Part shown: positions 57,110 through 64,000 of the stretch, in pieces
How the letters are laid out: each line of letters starts with the position of its first letter
Position numbering within the stretch: the stretch's first letter is position 1
DNA from: Liolophura sinensis
Taxonomy: Eukaryota > Mollusca > Polyplacophora > Chitonida > Chitonidae
DNA length: 64,000 bases
NCBI RefSeq assembly: GCF_032854445.1
Contig: NC_088298.1
Coordinates: forward strand, 6,168,488 to 6,232,487
Reading direction: 5' to 3'
Program-made: the position numbers and the translations under genes
The notes under the pieces: model-generated
Databases searched by the model: none
What the model was told of the DNA's origin: nothing
What the model saw: only the letters and a program-made list of their open reading frames with translations

Positions 57110-58400
57110 AGGTTGTATAGTGTGTGTGTGTCTGTATGTATGCTTGGTGTTTACGTCACACTTAACAGTTTTTCAGTCATATGGCGACGAGTTGTGGTTA
57201 GGTGTCTGTATGTATGCTTGGGGTTTTTCGTCATACTTAACAGTTTTTCATTCATATGACGACGAGTTGTGATTAGGTGTCTGTACATATGCTTGGGATT
57301 TTACGTCATACTTAACAGTTTTTCATTCATATGGCGACGAGTTGTGATTAGGTGTCTGTACATAAGCTTGGCGTTTTACGTCATACTTAACAGTTTTTGA
57401 GTCATATGGCGACGAGTTGTGATTAGGTGTCTGTATGTATGCTTGGGGTTTTACGTCATACTTCAAAAGTTTTTCATTCATATGGCGACGAGTTGTGATT
57501 AGGTGTCTGTATGTATGCTTGGGGTTTTACGTCATACTTCAAAAGTTTTTCATTCATATGGCGACAAGTTGTTACTAAGTGTCTGTATGTATGCTTGGGG
57601 TTTTACGTCATACTTAGCAGTTTTTCGCTCATATGGCGACGAGCTGCGACTAAGTGTCTGTATGTATGCTTGGGGTTTCACGTCATACATAACAATTTTT
57701 CAGTCACATAGCGACGAATTGTGGTAAGGTGTCTGTATGTATGCTTGGGGTTTTACGTCATACTTACAATTTTTCAGTCACATTGCGACGAGTTGTGATT
57801 AGGTGTCTGTATGTATGCTTGGGGTTTTACGTCACACTTAACAATTCTTCAGTCATATGGCGATGTGTTGTGATTAGGTGTCTGTATGTATGCTTGGGGT
57901 TTAACGTCATACTTAACAGTTTTTCAGTCATATGGCGACGAGTTGTGATTAGGTGTCTGTATGTATGCTTGGGGTTTTACGTCATACTTAACAGTTCTTT
58001 AGTCACATGGCGACGAGTTGTGATTAGGTGTCTGTATGTATGCTTGGGGTTTTACGTCATACTTAACAATTCTTCAGTCACATGGCGACGTGTAGTGGTT
58101 AGGTGTCTGTATGTATGCTTGGGGTTTAACGTCATACTTAACAGTTTTTCGGTCATATGGCGACGAGTTGTGATTAGGTGTCTGTATGTATGCTTGGGGT
58201 TTTACGCCATACTTAACAGTTCTTTGGTCACATGGCGACGAGTTGTGATTAGGTGTCTGTATGTATGCTTGGGGTTTTACGTCATACTTAACAATTCTTC
58301 AGTCACATGGCGACGTGTAGTGGTTAGGTGTCTGTATGTATGCTTGGGGTTTTACGTCATACTTAACAATTCTTATGGCGACGAGTTGTGATTAGGTGTA
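57110..58400 (+). repeat. About 74-bp satellite derived from a reversed SINE tail
   Basis: About 17 copies of a unit containing GTGTCTGTATGTATGCTTGG, GGTTTTACGTCATACTTAAC and AGTTTTTCAGTCATATGGCG. The reverse complement of the latter part (CATATGACTGAAAAACTGTT, AAGTATGACGTAAAACCCCA) is the tail of SINE families B and C. The open frames here, up to 220 codons, are repeat translations. Confidence 0.95.
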
Positions 58401-58439
58401 GAACAGATAAAGATAAGATGATTATTTTTGGCTTCTTTG

Positions 58440-60490
58440 TTTGTCAAACTGTATGACAGGTGATGAAAACCGTACATTTTTGATTATGTAAAGATTGTCA
58501 AGCCTAACTGTATGATATGTGATGAAAACCGTACGTTTTTTTTGTTTATATATAGACTGTCAAGTCTAACTGTACGACAGGAGATGAAAACCGTACATTT
58601 TTGATTTATATAAAGGTGGTCAAGTCTAACTGTATGATAGGTGATGAAAACCATACATTTTTGATTTATATAAAGGTTGTCAAATCTAACTGCATGAAAG
58701 GAGATGAAAACCGTACATTTTTGATTTGCATAAATGTTGTCAAGTCTAACTGTATGATAGGTGATGAAAACCACACATTTTTGATTTATATATAGACTGT
58801 CAAATCTAACTGTATGATACCGTACATTTTTGATTGATATAAAGACTGTTAAGTCTAGCTGTATGACAGGTGATGAAAACCATACATTTTTGATTTGTAT
58901 AAAGGTTGTCAAGTCTAACTGTATGACAGGAGATGAAAACCGTACATTTTTGATTTGTGTAAAGGGTGTCAAGTCTTACTGTATAAGAGGTGATGAAAAC
59001 CATATATTTTTGATTTATATAAAGGTTGTCAAGTCTAACTGTATAAGAGGTGATGAAAACCATACATTTTTGATTTATATAATGTTGTCAAGTCTAACTG
59101 TATGATACGTGAGGAAAACTATACATTTTTGATTTATATAAAGGTTGTCAAATCTAAGTGAATGACAGGAGAGGAAAACCATACATTTTTGATTTATATA
59201 AAGACTGTCAAGTCTAACTGTATGGCAGGTGATGAAAACCATTTTTGATTTATATAAACTTTGTCAAGTCTAACTGTATAATAGGTGATGAAAACCATAC
59301 ATTTTTGATTTATATAAAGGTTGTCAAGTCTAACTGTATGACAGGAGATGAAAACCGTGCATTTTTTTATTTATATAAAGGTTGTCAAGTCTAACTGTAT
59401 AATAGGTGAGGAAAACCATACATTTTTGATTTATATAAAGGTTGTCATGTCTAACTGTATGGCAGGAGATGAAAACCGTACATTTTTGATTTATATAAAG
59501 GTTGTCAAGTCTAACTGTATGATACGTGAGGAAAACCATAAATTTTTGATTTATATAAAGGTTGTCAAGTCTAACTGTATAAGAGGTGATGAAAACCATA
59601 CATTTTTGATTTATATAATGTTGTCAAGTCTAACTGTATGATAGGTGATGAAAACCACACATTTTTGATTTATATATAGACTGTCAAGTCTAACTGTATG
59701 ATACCGTACATTTTTGATTGATATAAAAACTGTTAAGTCTAGCTGTATGACAGGTGATGAAAACCATACAGTTTTGATTTGTATAAAAATTCTCACGTCT
59801 AACTGTATGATAGGTGAGGAAAACCATACATTTTTGATTTATATAAAGGTTGTCAAGTCTAACTGTATGACAGGAGATGAAAACCGTACATTTTTGATTT
59901 GTGTAAAGGGCGTCAAGTCTAACTGTATAAGAGGTGATGAAAACCATATATTTTTGATTTATATAAAGGTTGTCAAGTCTAACTGTATAAGAGGTGATGA
60001 AAACCGTACATTTTTGATTTATATAAAGGTTGTCAAGTCTAACTGTATGATACGTGAGGAAAACCATACATTTTTGATTTATATAAATGTTGTCAAGTCC
60101 AACTGTATAAGAGGTGATGAAAACCATACATTTTTGATTTATATAATGTTGTCAAGTCTAACTGTATGATAGGTGATGAGAACCATACATTTTTGATTTA
60201 TATAAAGACTGTCAAGTCTAACTGTATGACAGGTGATGAAAACTATACATGTTCGATTTGTATAAAGGTTGTCAAATCTAACTATATGATACCGTACATT
60301 TTTGATTTGTATAAAAATTCTCAAGTCTAACTGTATGATACGTGAGGAAAACCATACATTATTGATTTATATAAAGGTTGTCAAGTCTAACTGTATGATT
60401 GGTGATGAAAACCATACATTTTTTATTTATATATAGACTGTCAAGTCTAACTGTAAAACCATACATTTTTCGTTTATATAATGGTTATCA
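58440..60490 (+). repeat. 60-bp satellite array with higher-order structure
   Basis: About 34 copies of GATGAAAACCATACATTTTT, GATTTATATAAAGGTTGTCA, AGTCTAACTGTATGATAGGT. A shortened variant unit with TGATACCGTACATTTTTG recurs at 58815, 59699 and about 60288, marking a block of about 884 bp that has itself been duplicated. Open frames on both strands are satellite translations. Confidence 0.96.
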
Positions 60491-60548
60491 AGTCTTTGTT
60501 CATGGAGGAAAATGAAATGCCTCGGAGGGTATAAACCACAAATCATAG

Positions 60549-60719
60549 TCAGCTGGACCTGACATAATTCTTTTGGGCAGGAAGAGTGACGCGGCTGTCA
60601 AGTGAGCCAGCGAGGGTGGATTTCTTAGGCTTCACCTGGAGCTGCCTATCTCCAAAGAGAGTTCGGATAGGAGCGTTGAGATCGTCATGTGTTTCCAGCA
60701 AGTTCACTGACATCGTCAT
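60549..60719 (-). CDS. Unrecognised small ORF, 56 codons
   Basis: Reading the minus strand from ATG at 60719 gives a 56-residue ORF ending at TGA 60549-60551. It has unrepetitive, protein-like composition (contains THDDLNAPIRTLFGD, KPKKSTLAG, RVTLPAQKNYVRSS) and stands out from the surrounding satellite DNA. An acceptor-like TTTAG sits just before it at about 60722-60726, so it might be a last exon rather than a whole gene. The sequence upstream resembles 63540-63630, suggesting duplication of the region. I do not recognise the protein, and no upstream exon is evident. Confidence 0.25.
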   Translation of the reverse strand: MTMSVNLLETHDDLNAPIRTLFGDRQLQVKPKKSTLAGSLDSRVTLPAQKNYVRSS

Positions 60720-61280
60720 TTCCTAAAGTTTCCGACCATTTTGCGGAAAATATACTTAAAATAGAGGGCTATGAAGAGATATAAAATTTGCCTCAAATTT
60801 TCTCCAAATAAATAGGTCAAGACATGCCAACTTGCAATCGAGTAAATCAACGACCAAGATGACTCGATTGCATCTAGATGTTACATGTCACGAGATGAGG
60901 CGCCATATATTCTATGTCCCACTATATATGTAAACATATAAGACAACTCCAGTGCTTTTCATCTCGCACTTTCCTTCTGACTCGTAAAAAGATGGGCAAG
61001 CAGACCTATACCTCGCTGTAGCTGCGACGTCATATCGCGCTGGGACGTCATTTTGTTTTCGTTATGGCGTAGGTCAAAAACTGCGTATTGTATATTTGCG
61101 AACCAACGGCAATATAACACTTGAACTACTTTCGTTTATCTGACCTGATAATTGATCGTTTTAACGTCGTATATACTTTGCACATTTCACTCATGTGACA
61201 GTGAAGTACCCTGCGGTTTTCCATGGTGCTTTGAATAGCACTAATTTTCCCACCTGGTTTATGTTCACGTTACGTGCTTG

Positions 61281-61350
<70 letters not shown>

Positions 61351-61360
61351 ATATATATAC
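61281..61360. repeat. (TA)n microsatellite
   Basis: About 80 bp of TA with minor interruptions. A second tract lies at 61496-61541. Tyr/Ile ORFs here are artefacts. Confidence 0.97.
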
Positions 61361-61495
61361 ATTCCTTGAAAATAACATGAAGTTTGAAACTGCAGTTGGA
61401 ATATAACAGAATGTAGAAAATTAAGAAGGCCTTTTATTATTTTTTTCGTGTGTAAATTCTCCTCACCCGGGGATCTTTCTCTATTTCTTGCAATG

Positions 61496-61542
<47 letters not shown>

Positions 61543-61644
61543 GTACAAAACGTGTGGTAAGTACTGAAGTACTGTATGTTCGATAAGCCAAAAATACTAG
61601 CAAGCCATACAACGTGAACCGTGTGTCTCTTGTTACATATCTCA

Positions 61645-61785
61645 TACATGCATGGTACGTGGAAAGGTCTGGTAGGAAACTGCGGATGGTCGGGTCCTGC
61701 CGTATTTCACCATGATGCTCGCCGCCGTCCTATAGGTGAAATATTGTTGATCATACGGGGTAAATCACCAATCAAATAAGGTATA
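61645..61785 (+). mobile_element. SINE family A, 3' half
   Basis: GGTACGTGGAAAGGTCTGGT to AAATCACCAATCAAATAAGG. A further weak fragment lies at 56190-56295. Confidence 0.75.
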
Positions 61786-63723
61786 TAATTAAACTTGTTA
61801 CGTTCCTTACAGCGACACCAGTAGCCAACCACTGAGGTCCAGTTGAATGTCAAGTAAGAAAACGCTAGGAAAGTAATTCACTGAACTGATTTGCATTAAT
61901 CGGAAAAATTAAGCTGTGAAAAACATATGTTTACGAACAGATGTAAACACACTACCAGATATCATATACAATGCATCCAGTGCTGAAAACCACCACAGCG
62001 TCTCGCCCGTGTTAGGTCTTGGCGATGACGACACCTGGTTAAGCATGTACATTTCAGGCCGTCGGCACATGGTGTGCAATCACCTCACTCTAGTGTCCTG
62101 TCTGATTTGCCTGGGCTCAGTTCAGTTTTTAGAGCGGGCGAGGACAGAGGGCATTTAGCTGACACGAAATGTTAGGAGACTATAAAGATATGAAATTTTG
62201 GGGTAAATAGTAAGAAGGAATAAGCGTGATTGTGTGTTGTTTTCTTTAAGAAAGATCCCAAGTCCAAAGCCATGGCGTGCGGCATCCTAAAGCACGTCTC
62301 TTCCTAATGGGCATATAAGGTCTAGACCTAGCTCTGTAGGGTTGTGATTACGTATACTATTACAGCTCTGTCTTGTTCCTTAAGCTTACCTTGAACACAA
62401 CTGTACTTTCCTTGCTGGCAACAGTATACTACTGCAGGGCACCAAAATACTTTGTCTCTCTGTAGTGACAGTTGTCTCAGCTATCATTTCCAGCTAGGTG
62501 TTCCCACGTGTCATCACTAGTAAATCCACACAAGCACCAAACTATAGTGATAACTGGATGAATTAACCTGATAACTCCGCCATGTTTGAATGCATACTCC
62601 TCACAGTGAGGGGAATTATGTATACAATTACCACTGCCGCTATTAGGCAAGTTACACCTTTTGACACGCATTCTGGCTAATTGTTTAGGATCATTCTAAC
62701 CAGTAATGACCTAGAGGGAAACATAATCAACATTGATCACTAAAACCATTTCTCATGTAAATTAAACAAAACCGAAGAACGGATTTAACAATTAAAATAT
62801 GCTAAATTAAAAAGTGTCAGTAGTTATCCCCCTTGCCTGAGCAGTGTCGCAGCACATGTAGCGTAATACACAGTTACCTTCAAAATTCATGTTAAATGCC
62901 CAGGTTTACATTTCTGTGTCTGAAGTAGGACGGTGTCATTTAAACATTTCTACTGAGAAAACTATTGATCGTAGCTAAAATCCGTTGGCACGAATCAGAA
63001 ACTATATGCCTTGGGTTTCATATGTCTCGAGTTACAGGCCATTGAAATTACATAGCTGAAAACAGTTTTTGATAATATCTTAAAAAGTTACATAGATAGG
63101 CAAAATCCGAAAGCAGATTCGGAATCAGCGTTGCCAATTACACACCAATACATGAAAACATTATCAAACATGAACACTTTTTATGATGTCATAACTTCGA
63201 CCAACGGTTAGCTTCCAAAGTTTTCGATGAAAGAAAACAGTTCTTAAAGTTTTCAGAAAGCTTTAAAAAACGGAAGATTCTATAAATGTCCTAGCATAGT
63301 GTGTCCCCTAAATATATGTATGTGTAGATAAATGATATAGCTTCTGTCTTTTAACGGAGACATGAAACGCTATTTTTGTATTTTCTAACACGTAGTCTAT
63401 AATGTGAACTAACGTATAAAACTACGGAGAGTTTCTTTCCTGGAGCGTAAATTGCCTTTAATCTACAGTTGTCCTGCAACTCACAGTTAGCGGGAGATCC
63501 TAAATAAGGGGCGCTGGCCATGCGTTCCTAGCATGATCATCGATGACGCCATATCCGAACATTTCTGACCACTGACGGAAAATATGCATAAAATAGAGAG
63601 ATTATTAAATATTATAACATATTCTTCAAAAATGAAAAAAACTTTTCAAATTTTTTGGCATATCTTTTTTCATTAAAGCATATGTTTTATTGTACCTTTT
63701 CTAGTATCCTTTATTCATTGCAG

Positions 63724-64000
63724 GCTTTGAACATCTTGGTGTTCCCCGAAGACGGGTTGTATGGCGCGTCATTCAGGAGCAAGCAAGACATGTTTCCGTT
63801 CTAAGAAACAGATCCCGATCCAAAGGAGGTCGTAGTGAACCCTTGTGTCGAGAAGCATCGACAGCGACCAACAGCGAGGCACAGCATCCGCTAAGCTGTA
63901 TGCCAACTCGTTGTGCATCGTGGTCAGTATGGGTGACCGTCACCCCTATAGTAAAGCCTCCGACGCATCATGTCCCCTGGACGGTAAATACCAGCACAAC
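63724..64000 (+). pseudogene. Vanin/biotinidase-like (pantetheinase, nitrilase superfamily) exon, disrupted, runs off window
   Basis: After an acceptor-like TTCATTGCAG, the frame starting at 63724 reads ALNILVFPEDGLYG, matching the vanin/biotinidase signature around the nitrilase catalytic glutamate (PEDG-YG). It ends in TAA at 63802-63804 where the family continues with a Leu-Glu and PDP segment; codons just past the stop still encode DPDP and a later Cys. From about 63850 a different frame carries the continuation: ANSLCIVVSMGD, then CPLDGKYQHN, which fits the family CPPDGRYQYN. One in-frame stop and at least one frameshift within 280 bp suggest a decayed copy, or a gene with poor sequence quality here. 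Family knowledge: vanins are extracellular GPI-anchored or secreted amidases that hydrolyse pantetheine. No upstream exon was found in the window. Confidence 0.6.

Larger units (their letters stand above)
60800..63723. other. Region between the satellite array and the vanin-like remnant
   Basis: Mostly unique sequence with AT tracts and one SINE at 61645. The segment 63540-63660 resembles 60690-60810 (shared CTATTTTATGCATATTTTCC-type string on the minus strand). No complete gene recognised; the 80-codon frame at 61916-62158 has no recognisable motif. Confidence 0.5.

Noticed and set aside
57503-60169. ORFs of up to 220 codons on both strands
   Set aside because: All periods equal the satellite unit lengths (74 and 60 bp) and both strands are open, as expected for repeat DNA without stops.
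61339-61649. Tyr/Ile-repeat ORFs
   Set aside because: They are translations of TA microsatellites.
61916-62158. 80-codon ORF
   Set aside because: It has no recognisable motif, no supporting splice context linking it to the vanin-like exon, and a length compatible with chance.

Overview
The window is a stretch of animal nuclear genome: three intron-rich protein-coding genes with GT-AG introns, very long non-coding stretches, many minisatellites and three recurrent SINE-like families. The SINE tails (ending ...AAAACACCAATCAAATAAATAAA or ...ACGTTAAACCCCAAGCAC plus a CACT repeat) and the protein similarities suggest a lophotrochozoan, most likely a mollusc. That placement is inference from repeat style; no species can be named from the sequence alone.

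Layout. (1) 412-15625, plus strand: the 3' 15 coding exons of CDC27/APC3, the TPR scaffold of the anaphase-promoting complex; its 5' exons lie before the window. (2) 15626-25260: intergenic or UTR sequence with minisatellites, a 0.5-kb inverted tandem array, SINEs and a 64-bp satellite array. (3) 25261-33653, minus strand: BUD13, complete in six coding exons, with a coding Ser/Asp/Arg repeat and one apparent 1-bp frameshift in exon 2. (4) 33654-34210: a 557-bp divergent promoter region. (5) 34211-53557, plus strand: ASCC2, complete in 17 coding exons, with a CUE domain. (6) 53558-64000: repeat-rich flank with a 74-bp array apparently amplified from a SINE tail, a roughly 2-kb 60-bp satellite array with higher-order structure, AT microsatellites, a small unrecognised minus-strand ORF, and a decayed vanin/biotinidase-like exon running off the end. 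CDC27 and BUD13 converge; BUD13 and ASCC2 diverge.

The three genes have separate housekeeping roles: cell-cycle ubiquitination (CDC27), pre-mRNA splicing and retention (BUD13), and ubiquitin sensing in alkylation repair or ribosome rescue (ASCC2). They are not an operon. The most unusual observation is that tandem duplications repeatedly span exon-intron junctions. In CDC27, the acceptor of the 4013 exon is present four to five times and the 3' end of the 6614 exon is duplicated with a killed donor. In ASCC2, the acceptors of exons 3 and 4 are duplicated (221 bp and 40 bp), the donor of exon 8 is amplified to about 17 copies, and the donor of exon 15 to four. In every case one copy preserves the reading frame and the others lead to stops or frame loss, so splice-site choice must be tightly controlled or the extras are tolerated decoys.

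Exon boundaries were set by hand from reading frame, splice consensus and remembered homologues; no alignment or transcript was available.
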